In this document: positions 39,419 to 46,955 of the stretch, piece after piece
Numbering within the stretch: position 1 is the stretch's first letter
How the letters are laid out: each line of letters begins with the position of its first letter
Assembly (NCBI GenBank): GCA_905221605.1
Contig: CAJNDS010001224.1
Location: forward strand, 188,001-252,000
Direction: 5' to 3'
Length of the DNA stretch: 64,000 nucleotides
Origin: Symbiodinium natans
Taxonomy: Eukaryota > Sar > Dinophyceae > Suessiales > Symbiodiniaceae
Program-made: the position numbers and the translations under genes
The notes under the pieces: model-generated
Databases searched by the model: none
What the model saw: only the letters and a program-made list of their open reading frames with translations
Told to the model about the DNA's origin: nothing

Positions 39419-39617
39419 AAGTAGTTTAGTAGGGACAGGGTGGCTCATTGAGCCACAAGGGTTTCGGGAAATCTTCGTGATGAGGGGGTGCAGGCCGTGC
39501 TTGCGAGGAACATCCACCTTGTCTGCGCGCTGTTGAAACTTCGCGGGCGTGTCCCCCACCAATCGATAAGCAAAAACCTCAGGGCAGAGCTCGTCAAAAG
39601 TCCAAAAAGGGGGACCC
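39419..39617 (-). CDS. Putative exon 9 of the chain, 199 nt
   Basis: One nt plus 66 codons: GPPFWTFDELCPEVFAYRLV, GDTPAKFQQRADKVDVPRKH, GLHPLITKISRNPC and on. The acceptor TTTAG/G is supplied by a telomere-like unit; donor CTT/GTAGGA. Globular composition, no family recognised. Confidence 0.55.
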
Positions 39618-39725
39618 CTAAACCTTGAACCCAGTCACTAACTTAGTTGTCCAGTAGCCTGGGGGAATTCAAGGTTTACCTGTGGGATTATATTACCCCA
39701 AACAGGTTAATTACAGGTGACCTAC
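39618..39725. mobile_element. Intron consisting of a family I element
   Basis: On the minus strand it starts GTAGGTCACCTGTAATTAAC, ends CTACTGGACAACTAAG plus a short TTTAG stretch, and separates two exons that join in phase. Confidence 0.65.
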
Positions 39726-39817
39726 GCCGCGATTAGGGCAAAATCAAGAACCCTCTGCGTCCGCATGCTCGGCAGAATGGCATCCGACCACTGCACAGCA
39801 ACCATGACATCCAGGCT
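39726..39817 (-). CDS. Putative exon 8 of the chain
   Basis: Thirty codons plus 2 nt, SLDVMVAVQWSDAILPSMRT, QRVLDFALIA. Acceptor ACCCTAAG is the edge of the family D copy; donor GC/GTAGGT is the edge of family I. Confidence 0.5.
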
Positions 39818-40072
39818 CTTAGGGTAGTTACACGGTCCCTTAGCATGGACCCTTAAAAGTGGACTTCTCATATTGGCACTACACGAGTTATAATTAATTA
39901 GTATAGTGCCAAAAAATGAATAGATAAAATGAAATTATGAGTAATTAATTCAAGGAAAAGCTATTATCATATTACCCCTTATATACCCTGCACAACCCAC
40001 AGGCCCATACTTCAGAAATATTTACAGGAGGTAAGGGACCATCTTAAGGGCCCCCTATGACTACGCTTAGAC
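39818..40072. mobile_element. Family D element with a nested palindrome
   Basis: TAGTTACACGGTCCCTTAGC and GGGACCATCTTAAGGGCCCC. An unrelated insert at about 39872-39912 has its own ends TTGGCACTA and TAGTGCCAA. The whole element lies inside a predicted intron. Confidence 0.8.
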
Positions 40073-40098
40073 AGGCTGAAGACCCTTAAACCCTAAAC

Positions 40099-40139
40099 TC
40101 TGTTTGCAGCATTCTCTGGGAGGAGCCCAAAGGGCCTCC
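40099..40139 (-). CDS. Putative exon 7 of the chain
   Basis: Two nt plus RPFGLLPENAANR, bounded by TTTAG/GG and AGA/GTTTAG. Both splice signals are provided by telomere-like units. Confidence 0.5.
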
Positions 40140-40228
40140 CTAAACCCTAAACCCTAAACGGTAACCCCTAAACCCTAAACCTGAACCCGAAAACCTAAAC
40201 CCTAAACTCTAAACCCTAAGCCCTAAAC
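40140..40228 (-). repeat. Intron made of telomere-like repeats
   Basis: 89 bp, on the minus strand GTTTAGGG ... TTTAG, composed of TTTAGGG and variants. It joins the exons at 40229-40335 and 40099-40139 in phase 1. Confidence 0.6.
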
Positions 40229-40335
40229 CCAGGTCATGTCTAAAGGGGTTCCAGATATTCTGCAGCCATAGGGCCCAACGGGCATAGTCCAGGGTCGCAG
40301 CCTTGAAGTCGACGAAAAACTCGTCGAAGGAGTAC
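40229..40335 (-). CDS. Putative exon 6 of the chain
   Basis: One nt, 35 codons, 1 nt: YSFDEFFVDFKAATLDYARW, ALWLQNIWNPFRHDL. Acceptor CTGTTGCAG, donor CTGG/GTTTAG. 26 of 35 codons end in G or C. Aromatic-rich, possibly amphipathic. Confidence 0.6.
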
Positions 40336-40422
40336 CTGCAACAGAGGTTTAGGGTTTAGGGTTTAGGGATTAGGGGTTTAGGGGAGGCCCCCCATTACCC
40401 CAAACCCCTTTCTGCCCTCAAC

Positions 40423-40457
40423 CCCTTTTTTGACTCCGGTAACTGAGGCCGGAACGA
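40423..40457 (-). CDS. Putative exon 5 of the chain
   Basis: SFRPQLPESKK plus 2 nt; acceptor TTGGCAG, donor GGG/GTTGAG; phase fits both neighbours. Confidence 0.45.
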
Positions 40458-40491
40458 CTGCCAACCTCAGGTAACTCTATTACCCAGAAGC

Positions 40492-40552
40492 CCTAAACCC
40501 TAAACCCTAAACCCTAAACCCTAAACCCTAAACCCTAAACCCTAAACCCTAA
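40492..40552 (+). repeat. Telomere-like tract (CCCTAAA)9
   Basis: Part of the predicted 116 bp intron between the exons at 40574-40631 and 40423-40457. Confidence 0.95.
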
Positions 40553-40573
40553 ACTAACTCAGGGGCTCCCAAC

Positions 40574-40631
40574 CCTAAGACCGCAGACCGCCCGGGTCAA
40601 GTGCGGCTTAGAGAAAGCAAGTTCCATATGG
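40574..40631 (-). CDS. Putative exon 4 of the chain
   Basis: CTACAG acceptor, 1 nt and 19 codons HMELAFSKPHLTRAVCGLR, AGG/GTTGGG donor. Confidence 0.5.
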
Positions 40632-40636
40632 CTGTA

Positions 40637-40810
40637 GGGTTTAGGGTTTAGGGTTAGGGTTTAGGGTTTAGGGTTTAGGGTTTAGGGTTTAGGGTTTAGG
40701 GTTTAGGGTTTAGGGTTTAGGGTTTAGGGTTTAGGGTTAGGGTTTAGGGTTTAGTGATTAGGGTTTAGGGTTTAGTGTTTAGGGCTTAGGGTTTCTAATA
40801 GGGTTTAGGG
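40637..40810 (+). repeat. Telomere-like tract (TTTAGGG)n
   Basis: About 22 units, with TTAGGG, TTTAGTG and GCTTAGGG variants at the right end. Confidence 0.95.
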
Positions 40811-40881
40811 TTTAGACGGTTTAGGGGTCTGCAATGGACTTACTTGGAAGCCCCTCTCACATAGTAAGTAGGGTTAGTAAC

Positions 40882-40913
40882 TTGGATGATGAAGGCGGAG
40901 GGTATTGCTGGAG
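40882..40913 (-). CDS. Possible exon 3 of the chain (32 nt)
   Basis: CTCAAG acceptor, LQQYPPPSSS plus 2 nt, donor AA/GTTACT. Phase is consistent, but several frames are open here. Confidence 0.3.
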
Positions 40914-40944
40914 CTTGAGGAATCACCAGCTCTGCCTATGAGAC

Positions 40945-41041
40945 CGGTTTGGGAGGGGACGAAATCCCGGGTGACTTCACTAAACCCTTTTGCCACTGAA
41001 CTCGGCGTCTAGCCAGAACTTTCACCCGTTTTTCCTGTTGA
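40945..41041 (-). CDS. Putative exon 2 of the chain
   Basis: GGGCAG acceptor at the end of a pure telomere-like intron, 1 nt plus 32 codons QQEKRVKVLARRRVQWQKGL, VKSPGISSPPKP, donor CCG/GTCTCA. Basic then Pro-rich. Confidence 0.5.
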
Positions 41042-41101
41042 CTGCCCTAAACCCTAAACCCTAAACCCTAAACCCTAAACCCTAAACCCTAAACCCTAAA
41101 C
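41042..41101 (-). repeat. Intron made of (TTTAGGG)8
   Basis: 60 bp. On the minus strand GTTTAGGG repeated to ...TTTAGGGCAG. GT and AG borders join exons at 41102-41180 and 40945-41041 in phase 2. Confidence 0.6.
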
Positions 41102-41180
41102 CCTATAAGTTTGCCAAGCAGCGACGGAGCGGCGAGTCGGTCATGGTATTGCTTTAGCCAGTACCTCCGCTTGTTCGACC
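41102..41180 (-). CDS. Putative exon 1 of the resolved chain
   Basis: GGGCAG/GG acceptor, then SNKRRYWLKQYHDRLAAPSL, LGKLI, GG/GTTTAG donor. A possible 26 nt exon at 41394-41419 would precede it. Confidence 0.5.
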
Positions 41181-41205
41181 CTGCCCCTTGACCACCTACT
41201 TAGGG

Positions 41206-41291
41206 TTTAGGGTTTAGGGTTTAGGGTTTAGGGTTTAGGGTTTAGGGTTTAGGGTTTAGGGTTTAGGGTTTAGGGTTTAGGGTTTAGGGTT
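41206..41291 (+). repeat. Telomere-like tract (TTTAGGG)12
   Basis: Perfect units abutting family I. Confidence 0.95.
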
Positions 41292-41393
41292 AGTCGTCCA
41301 GTAACCTGGGGGAACTCAAGGTGAACCTTTCAGATTGTAAGGGGATTATATTACCCCAAAAAAGGTTAAGGGTTACCTGCTCTACTACTAGGC
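41292..41393. mobile_element. Family I TIR element
   Basis: TAGTCGTCCAGTAACCTGGG and TACCTGCTCTACTACTAGGCC. Confidence 0.75.
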
Positions 41394-41464
41394 CTAGATT
41401 TGCTCCAGGAGCCTCACAGCTTAGGGGTTTCAGGTCTAGGGCTTAGGGATAGAGTAGCTATGAA

Positions 41465-41545
41465 TAGACCCAAGAGGAACCTAGGAATGACAAGGGTGCC
41501 AAAAAAAGGGAGGAAGGGCCTGGGTCCTAAATGACAACTGATGTT
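41465..41545. mobile_element. Family J dispersed repeat
   Basis: AATAGACCCAAGAGGAACCT and AAGGGCCTGGGTCCTAAATG. Confidence 0.55.
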
Positions 41546-41569
41546 GACTTTGTCTGGTGTTCCTTACCT

Positions 41570-41690
41570 TAGCTATACCGGGACAGCAACCTTGCGCTGA
41601 GACCTGACAAATTTCGGCAACTCGACCCCCACGGTTCCCTCTTTGCCCGGCACATGCTCGGCATGCTCATTCATGTTTAAGACTTTCAGT
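41570..41690. CDS. Coding island, strand unresolved
   Basis: Plus frame after GGACAG: NLALRPDKFRQLDPHGSLFA, RHMLGMLIH. Minus frame after CTGAAAG: LNMNEHAEHVPGKEGTVGVE, LPKFVRSQRK with a CAAG/GTTGCT donor. Both are clean. The chain to the left favours minus. Confidence 0.4.
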
Positions 41691-41802
41691 GGGGAATCCC
41701 GAAACTCCTAAACTCCTAAAACCGAAACTGCACCCAGGCGACCAGGCGCCCTACAACTCCATTTCTTGCCCCAAGCCCCCAAACGGGTGTAGGGTTTAGG
41801 GC

Positions 41803-41829
41803 CCGTAGTTTCGACCAAAGCGCCTCGGC
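41803..41829 (-). CDS. Possible 27 nt exon
   Basis: AGACAG acceptor, AEALWSKLR, GC-type donor CGG/GCCCTA at a telomere-like border. Confidence 0.35.
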
Positions 41830-41883
41830 CTGTCTTAGAGCCTACTGACTAAGATACGAGGCCTCTCAGCATCTGTTTCTGGG

Positions 41884-41990
41884 TAGCTCCCTAGATTAAG
41901 CTCCCTTTGGCCCTTTGGGTCCTTTTCATAAGGTGCCGTACTATATATACGGATTTGAAAAGGGGCCCTCATTTGGAGAACTACCCATAG
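41884..41990. mobile_element. TIR element related to 54279-54365
   Basis: GGGTAGCTCCCTAGATTAAG and GGAGAACTACCCATAGAT; the second copy has GGTAGTTCTCTCAAAATT and CTAGAGAACTACCCATG. Confidence 0.6.
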
Positions 41991-42007
41991 ATCTCTCTAT
42001 CTCTTGC

Positions 42008-42025
42008 GGGGGGGGGGGGGGGGGG
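42008..42025 (+). repeat. Poly-G run, 18 bp
   Basis: Uninterrupted. Confidence 0.9.
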
Positions 42026-42127
42026 AGGATGGCCTTGCGGAGTTGGGAGCTGGGGGGGCTTCGTTCCCCCCCCCCCCATCCCCGTCCCCCTCCCCCACTT
42101 GGGTTTAGGGTTTAGGGGTTAGGGTTC

Positions 42128-42165
42128 AACTCGACGAGCTGCTTGTAGTTGTCCACGATCTCATC
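42128..42165 (-). CDS. Putative internal exon
   Basis: GTCGACAG acceptor, DEIVDNYKQLVE plus 2 nt, GA-type donor. 11 of 12 codons end in G or C. TTTAGGG tract beyond the donor. Confidence 0.5.
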
Positions 42166-42198
42166 CTGTCGACCGCAGCCAGCATGGGATGTGAGAAG

Positions 42199-42466
42199 GT
42201 TTGCACAGAAGCTCGGGGAAATTGATGATGATGACGCTGATGACGATGATGATGAGATGGTGATGATGATGGTGATGATGATGATGATGATGATGGCGAT
42301 GACACGTCATGCTGATGCTGGCAATGATGCCGTGATTTTCCTGGCCGATTGGGAGATGGCAGGCTGCCACTTGCAGGCAAGAGGTCAAGGACACGACACG
42401 ACAAAGACTCGGGGTTGCGCGAACAATCTTATGGCGCTTCTGTTGAAGCACGCTTCTCGAAGATTA
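42199..42466 (+). CDS. Possible exon with Asp/Met run, plus strand
   Basis: Open frame AQKLGEIDDDDADDDDDEMV, then a Met run from (ATG)n, then DWEMAGCHLQARGQGHDTTK and MALLLKHASRRL. The (GAT)n/(ATG)n stretch at 42222-42300 is in frame. Ends at a 25 bp poly-G run. Confidence 0.35.
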
Positions 42467-42491
42467 GGGGGGGGGGGGGGGGGGGGGGGGG
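42467..42491 (+). repeat. Poly-G run, 25 bp
   Basis: Uninterrupted. Confidence 0.9.
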
Positions 42492-42499
42492 CGCGAGAA

Positions 42500-42671
42500 A
42501 GGCGAGGGCCTACATTGTAGGTCAAGTCCCATGTATGGCCCAAAGCGCCCAAGACCACCTAACTAAGGAGTGTACCTCAGATTTCATTCGAGGACGCCTG
42601 GAAGCCTACCCTGCGCACAAGAGGCAACCTGTGGACATGCTGGAGCCTCCACACTGCCGCAAAAGAGGTAG
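42500..42671 (+). CDS. Putative exon, plus strand
   Basis: AYIVGQVPCMAQSAQDHLTK, ECTSDFIRGRLEAYPAHKRQ, PVDMLEPPHCRKR, then donor AGAG/GTAGAT. Left border uncertain because the poly-G run disturbs it. Confidence 0.4.
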
Positions 42672-42817
42672 ATCATGTCCTTAGCAGGGAGCAATGTAAT
42701 GGCAAGCTGAGAAATCTGTAGATTGGCATAACCGCCAACATGCTCTGAAGCTATACGGCCTACCCTTTTGGGCGGCGTGAGAGTTTTGTTCCCACCTCAC
42801 CCCCGTGCATGCAACAG

Positions 42818-42895
42818 GATTGCGCTGCACACATCGGAGGGAACGCGCCGGTCTTAAGGGAAACCGGCACAGGACTTTTGCAGAAACGTGATTGA
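42818..42895 (+). CDS. Putative terminal exon, plus strand
   Basis: GCAACAG acceptor, DCAAHIGGNAPVLRETGTGL, LQKRD, TGA. The minus strand is also open across it (42681-42905). Confidence 0.4.
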   Translation, partial: DCAAHIGGNAPVLRETGTGLLQKRD

Positions 42896-42988
42896 GGAAG
42901 CACATAACTTCTACAAAATCGTCTCATCCATAAAAGCCACTGGCCATTAGAGGCCGCAACAAAAGCCGCAGACTTCGGGGCGCAGACT

Positions 42989-42990
<2 letters not shown>

Positions 42991-43025
<35 letters not shown>
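42991..43025 (+). repeat. Poly-G run, 35 bp
   Basis: The longest homopolymer in the window; length may be approximate. Confidence 0.85.
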
Positions 43026-43034
43026 CGTTCTCAC

Positions 43035-43070
43035 CTGCGCGCGATTGTGTTGGCCGTGTGGTGCAAGGTC
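43035..43070 (-). CDS. Possible 36 nt exon
   Basis: GCTATAG/G acceptor, DLAPHGQHNRAQ, CAG/GTGAGA donor, phase 0. Confidence 0.35.
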
Positions 43071-43359
43071 CTATAGCAACTCCAACGGGGTTCGAAGTGA
43101 AAGGAGTTTAGGGTTTAGGGTTTAGAGTTTGGGGGTTTAGGGTTTAGGGTTTAGGGGCACAGCTCCAGGTCTCCCAAACTTGCCTGAATCAGGAAGATAC
43201 CTTCAGATTACAGAGCCCCTAAACCCAAAACCATCAAACCCAACAAGGGTTCAGGGTTTAGGGTTTAGGGTTTAGGGTTCAGGGTTTAGGGTTCAGGGTT
43301 TAGGGTTTAGGGCTACAAGAGTTCCTTAAGGCTTCTAAGTAAGCACCTCTTCTTAACAG

Positions 43360-43420
43360 GGCGGCAAAGGCTCCGGCTCGAACGCCTCCTACTGTTGTTG
43401 TTTTGGGCTGGGGGTTTGAG
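43360..43420 (+). CDS. Possible terminal exon, plus strand
   Basis: TTCTTAACAG acceptor after a pyrimidine stretch. Frame 1: GGKGSGSNASYCCCFGLGV to TGA. Frame 3: RQRLRLERLLLLLFWAGG. Both are open. Confidence 0.35.
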
Positions 43421-43559
43421 GTTTAAAGGTGCTTTTGCGGTCAGGGTGCCGGAACATGGCGGACAAATCTGATGCAGACTCAAACTCTCCCGATCCCTCC
43501 ATCACACTTCATTCTTGCATAACCCTTGTGGACCAAAAATCATGATGATCACTTGTCAC

Positions 43560-43643
43560 CTCCCCCGAATGCTAAAGCGGGACCCTCCCAACAAGTCTGA
43601 TATCGAGTCCAGGAGGGTATCATGCATGGCCCAGGTATGGGGA
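43560..43643 (-). CDS. Putative internal exon
   Basis: CGCAGCAG acceptor, 27 codons PHTWAMHDTLLDSISDLLGG, SRFSIRG, AG/GTGACA donor. A plus-strand frame with a CAG/GTATGG donor competes. Confidence 0.4.
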
Positions 43644-43884
43644 CTGCTGCGGTTTCATGATTCTAGGGTCCAGGAAATTGAGGCCTTTATAGGGTTTAGG
43701 TTCTGAAGCGATAAGCTCCAAAACCCTAAAAAACCTAAAACACGGACCTCCGATTCACAAAATCCCTCAAGACGTAAATCTTAAGTTCCGCCATTCCTCA
43801 AACCCTACCCAAACCTTAAACCATATACCCCAAACCCTAGACCCCCAGATCATAAAAAACCTTTCCATCTAGCCCTAAAATCTA

Positions 43885-43949
43885 CAAACCCTAAGGCCCT
43901 ACGGTCAATGTACCTATTTAGTAGTACATACTTGGGCCGGCACATGGAC
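43885..43949. mobile_element. Family E element at an exon border
   Basis: CCCTAAGGCCCTACGGTCAA and GGCACATGGACCTTAGGG. On the minus strand it begins GTCCATG exactly at the donor of the exon 43950-44081. Confidence 0.75.
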
Positions 43950-44081
43950 CTTAGGGCATAAATTCTGAAGTCCGAAGCCCAGCTGGCGCTTGGGATCCCA
44001 GTGTCCGTAGCGCCGAGACCAGGCCCCGTCCATTGCCAGTCAATGGCGGCCACACCCTCGCCTCCCAGGAGCCCAATGGCC
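43950..44081 (-). CDS. Putative exon, 132 nt
   Basis: CTTAAG/G acceptor, 43 codons: AIGLLGGEGVAAIDWQWTGP, GLGATDTGIPSASWASDFRI, YAL. The donor AG/GTCCAT lies at the family E edge. Gly-rich, globular. Unassigned. Confidence 0.5.
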
Positions 44082-44164
44082 CTTAAGTAGGGTGTTTAGG
44101 GTTTCGGGTTTAGGGTTTTGGGTTTAGGGTTTAGGCTTAGGGGCCAATACGCCCCTACATTATA

Positions 44165-44310
44165 AGGAATATATCTTAGCCAATGTACCCCTTAATTAAG
44201 GACGGACCAGTGTAGCCCCCAATTGCGGAATGTACCTTGGGTGATATGGAGGTCCTTAATATGACTTACGGTAGATTCCCGAACTCGGGGGCATTCGGCT
44301 CTTCGGCCCG
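44165..44310. mobile_element. Family F-like elements, partial
   Basis: CCCCTTAATTAAGGACGGAC, AGGTCCTTAATATGACTTAC and CATTCGGCTCTTCGG; rearranged. Confidence 0.45.
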
Positions 44311-44336
44311 TGGTTCGGGGTTGAGGGATTAGGGTT

Positions 44337-44434
44337 GGGACGTTCCCCCTTATACTACGAGTCCTTAATAGGGATTAAATAAGAATTTTGCCATATTGCC
44401 GATTAAGGACTGCTAGCATAAGTGGGGACATCCC
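44337..44434. mobile_element. Family A TIR element
   Basis: GGGACGTTCCCCCTTATACT and AGCATAAGTGGGGACATCCC. Confidence 0.85.
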
Positions 44435-44489
44435 AAGCTTAGGGTTTTTGGTAAGGTCCTGGCATGGTTTGGAGATGTTTTGCTGAGGG

Positions 44490-44660
44490 CTTACTAGACC
44501 CAAGGGTATATAACCTAGGCAAAAAAAAGGCTAGGGTAACCCAGGAATAAAAAAAAGGCTAGGGTAACCTAGGAATAAAAAAAAGGGTAACCTAGGAATA
44601 AAAAAGGCTGCCCTTTTTGCTGTAAAGGTGCTTTTAAGGGAGCCCGAACCCTTAAAAGAA
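44490..44660. mobile_element. Family J element with internal tandem repeat
   Basis: TACTAGACCCAAGGGTATAT followed by three near-identical units of AAAAAGGCTAGGGTAACCTA (44517-44610), then GGGAGCCCGAACCC. Confidence 0.7.
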
Positions 44661-44924
44661 GACTTAGAAAGGGGGAACAAGGGGCGACTCCGCATCCTCG
44701 CTTGTAGGTTCTCACAGCAGGGTTTAGGTCGGCAGCAGCTGTCCAAGACGATGTGAACAAGGAGGTTTCGGGTTTAGGGTTTAGGGTTTTGGGCTTAGAG
44801 CAATTCAAGGTTCCCTACTACTCCCCACTACACCCTATTCAGTCCAAGAAGAGAGCTGGATCCTTGGCTGCTGAAAGCAGGGGTCCAGGTTCAGGGTTTA
44901 GGGTTCAGGGTTCAGGGTTTAGGC

Positions 44925-44990
44925 CGCAGACTGTGCCCACAACGATGAAGGGAGGAGACAGGAACTTGACGGATCCTCACGAAAATGAAC
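44925..44990 (+). CDS. Possible terminal exon, plus strand
   Basis: GGCCGCAG acceptor; CAHNDEGRRQELDGSSRK to TGA in one frame, VPTTMKGGDRNLTDPHENEH in another. Undecided. Confidence 0.3.
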
Positions 44991-45012
44991 ATAGCCATCG
45001 GTTGCCTTCACC

Positions 45013-45120
45013 CAGAGAGCTCTGAAAACCCCATGAATTCAGGAATGCACCTCAAACGATATAGGGATCCTTAGCATGATTTCAAGCTATGTTCCTGTTT
45101 GGGACCTAATAACCCCATGC
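45013..45120. mobile_element. Family F TIR element
   Basis: CCAGAGAGCTCTGAAAACCC and CTGTTTGGGACCTAATAACC, with CGATATAGGGATCCTTAGCA core. Confidence 0.65.
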
Positions 45121-45154
45121 CTCAACCCTATAGCCCCAAAATTGAACCATCCCG

Positions 45155-45204
45155 CTATAACAGCTTCCTGTCGCACAAGAACTGCGGCACCGTGGGGTGT
45201 CGGC
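45155..45204 (-). CDS. Putative terminal exon downstream of telomere-like intron
   Basis: Two nt, then RHPTVPQFLCDRKLL and TAG. It continues in phase the exon at 45266-45321 when the 61 bp tract between them is removed. Acceptor CGAAG/G lies in the left copy of a 14 bp duplication. Confidence 0.6.
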
Positions 45205-45275
45205 CTTCGTTTCGAAACCCTAAACCCTAAACCCTAAACCCTAAACCCTAAACCCTGCTGCCGGCCTTCGTTTCG
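45201..45275 (-). repeat. Telomere-like insertion with 14 bp target-site-like duplication
   Basis: CGGCCTTCGTTTCG at 45201-45214 and again at 45262-45275, with (CCCTAAA)6 between. On the minus strand each copy reads CGAAACGAAG/GCCG. The right copy gives a GC donor and the left copy an AG acceptor. The intron (45205-45265) is exactly one repeat period. Confidence 0.85.
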
Positions 45276-45321
45276 GAGGAAGTAATTCGCGCCCTTGAAG
45301 TCCTCTGCGGGAGCTGGATTT
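45266..45321 (-). CDS. Putative internal exon upstream of telomere-like intron
   Basis: CTTACAG acceptor, 1 nt, NPAPAEDFKGANYFLRNE, 1 nt, GC-type donor GAAG/GCCGGC. Confidence 0.6.
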
Positions 45322-45358
45322 CTGTAAGCTTGGGGTTTGGGCTTTCGTGAGTTTAGGC

Positions 45359-45440
45359 CTTATAGGGGTTATCCCAATTATATAAGTCGGGTTATAAGCC
45401 CAGTCATAAGTGGTTATTAAGTCCCATGAACCTCCAAGTG
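45359..45440. mobile_element. Family B fragment
   Basis: CCTTATAGGGGTTATCCCAA and TAAGTCCCATGAACCTCCAA; matches the right half of 33083-33237. Confidence 0.7.
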
Positions 45441-45615
45441 GGGTTTGGGCTTTCGTGAGTTTAGGGTTAACAGGTTAATAGGAATGCAGAGGTTTAGGGC
45501 TTAGGGGGTTTTAGGGTCTTTTTTTGGGATTAAGGGTTTAGGGTTTCGGGTTGGGGCTTTTGGGATTTAGGGTTTATAGGATTCCAGGGTTTAGGGTTTG
45601 GGGATTATTCGGATT

Positions 45616-45665
45616 TATTGTCGCAAAGCGTGTCAGCCATGTCCACAACAACCTCGCCCGCGAGC
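45616..45665 (-). CDS. Putative internal exon
   Basis: TTTAG/G acceptor, LAGEVVVDMADTLCD, donor probably GA type. Acidic, GC-rich third positions. Confidence 0.4.
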
Positions 45666-45748
45666 CTAAACACTAAACCCCTTATGGACCCTAAAAACCT
45701 AAAGCGACATTAGACACTAAACACTAAAAGGCCTATAAACCCTCTTGC

Positions 45749-45818
45749 CAAAGCACTATAGCCATCCAATGCCCGAGCGTCTCCGTGCACCATGGTGGTG
45801 TGCTTCTGGTTCTGCGGC
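45749..45818 (-). CDS. Possible exon
   Basis: CTCCCAG acceptor, AAEPEAHHHGARRRSGIGWL on the minus strand. A 33 bp poly-G run (45825-45857) lies just upstream. Confidence 0.35.
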
Positions 45819-45821
45819 CTG

Positions 45822-45824
<3 letters not shown>

Positions 45825-45857
<33 letters not shown>
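45825..45857 (+). repeat. Poly-G run, 33 bp
   Basis: Uninterrupted. Confidence 0.85.
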
Positions 45858-45859
<2 letters not shown>

Positions 45860-46097
45860 TTTAGGGTTTGGGGTCCCAAACAATTCGCATGGGTGCGGGG
45901 TTTAGGGTTCAGGGTGTAGGCTACGGTGTAGGGTTCAAGGTGGTGTAGGTTTCAGGGCTTAGGGCTGAGGGTATGTTAGAGGCGAATTGTATATATATAT
46001 ATATACATTATGTATCCACACACATGTTGTTGAAAAACCATATATATATATATATATGCACACAAATTTGCTTTGAACAAAAAAAAGCCTGCCTGGG

Positions 46098-46205
46098 AGT
46101 CAAGTGAGATGCCACGCGAGGAGCCGCGCGCCGAAGGCGCTCCCCCAAGGAGGCAGCCTGCAATTCGGCACGGCTTGGGCTATTACCATACGAACCATGA
46201 AGGGA
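46098..46205. CDS. Coding island, strand unresolved
   Basis: Minus frame after AATTGCAG: AASLGERLRRAAPRVASHLT with a GC-type donor. Plus frame: KALPQGGSLQFGTAWAITIR. Two minus frames are open. Confidence 0.3.
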
Positions 46206-46358
46206 GAACCACCAATAACCAACAAACATCTACTTTCTTGTAAGGGCAATATACAGGGATTATCTGTTATCTTTATGTACATGTTTAGTTTTTGTTGGGG
46301 TGGGGGGGGAGGGTGCGGGGGGGGGGGGGGGGGGGAGGGGTTCTGAAGCAAATAGTAG
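46205..46358. mobile_element. Family C element, right half
   Basis: ATCTACTTTCTTGTAAGGGC core and GGTTCTGAAGCAAATAGTAG end, with a long G-rich run (46298-46338). Confidence 0.65.
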
Positions 46359-46361
46359 TAG

Positions 46362-46450
46362 TTACATGGTCCCCGAATTGGGGAAGCCTATATACCTATA
46401 CGATTGGGTCTAGTACAGGCCTGTACCAGGGGTCCCCTAGTTGCATGTTT
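46362..46450. mobile_element. Family D element, left half
   Basis: TAGTTACATGGTCCCCGAAT, GCCTATATACCTATACGATT. Confidence 0.5.
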
Positions 46451-46471
46451 TGAGGGCAGAGTTTCAGGGGC

Positions 46472-46566
46472 CTTGAGTTGTGGGATCAAATTTCTGGGTG
46501 CGCTGGTAGATCTTGCTCCCATCCCCTCTTGCCACGTATCGATCTATAAACACCGGGACTAGGGAT
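46472..46566 (-). CDS. Putative internal exon
   Basis: CTTAAG acceptor, 31 codons SLVPVFIDRYVARGDGSKIY, QRTQKFDPTTQ, GC-type donor AAG/GCCCCT. Confidence 0.45.
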
Positions 46567-46597
46567 CTTAAGTCGCTAATAGAAGGGGCGTAGGGCC

Positions 46598-46700
46598 AGT
46601 GTACTTGCAGGTTCACGAGTGGTTGTAAGTAGGGATTACAAGTACCCTGAAACAGGGTGGTTACCCTGCTTATAACTCACAAACTTCAGGAAGGGTCTAG
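46598..46700. mobile_element. Family B TIR element
   Basis: GTACTTGCAGGTTCACGAGT and ATAACTCACAAACTTCAGGA. Confidence 0.6.
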
Positions 46701-46738
46701 GACAACCTAAGACCTACATTTTTATCGGGGTCCGTCAG

Positions 46739-46788
46739 TGTTTTTTGATAGGTTGGAGAGCGCCCTAGGGTTCGCGGCATTCATCCCA
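46739..46788 (+). CDS. Possible exon, plus strand
   Basis: CCGTCAG acceptor, FFDRLESALGFAAFIP, CCA/GTAGCT donor. Confidence 0.35.
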
Positions 46789-46859
46789 GTAGCTTATGGT
46801 TTAGGGCCCATTTTTGTTCAGGGTTTAGGCTCACATAAGTTAGACCAAACATCTAAGTT

Positions 46860-46955
46860 GGGATGTTTCCCCTTATACGAAGAGTCCTTCATGGGAATTC
46901 GAGGACCCCCTCTCACAATCCCTATTAAGGACTGTTAGTATAAGCGGGAACATCC
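46860..46955. mobile_element. Family A TIR element
   Basis: GGATGTTTCCCCTTATACGA and TAGTATAAGCGGGAACATCC. Confidence 0.85.
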
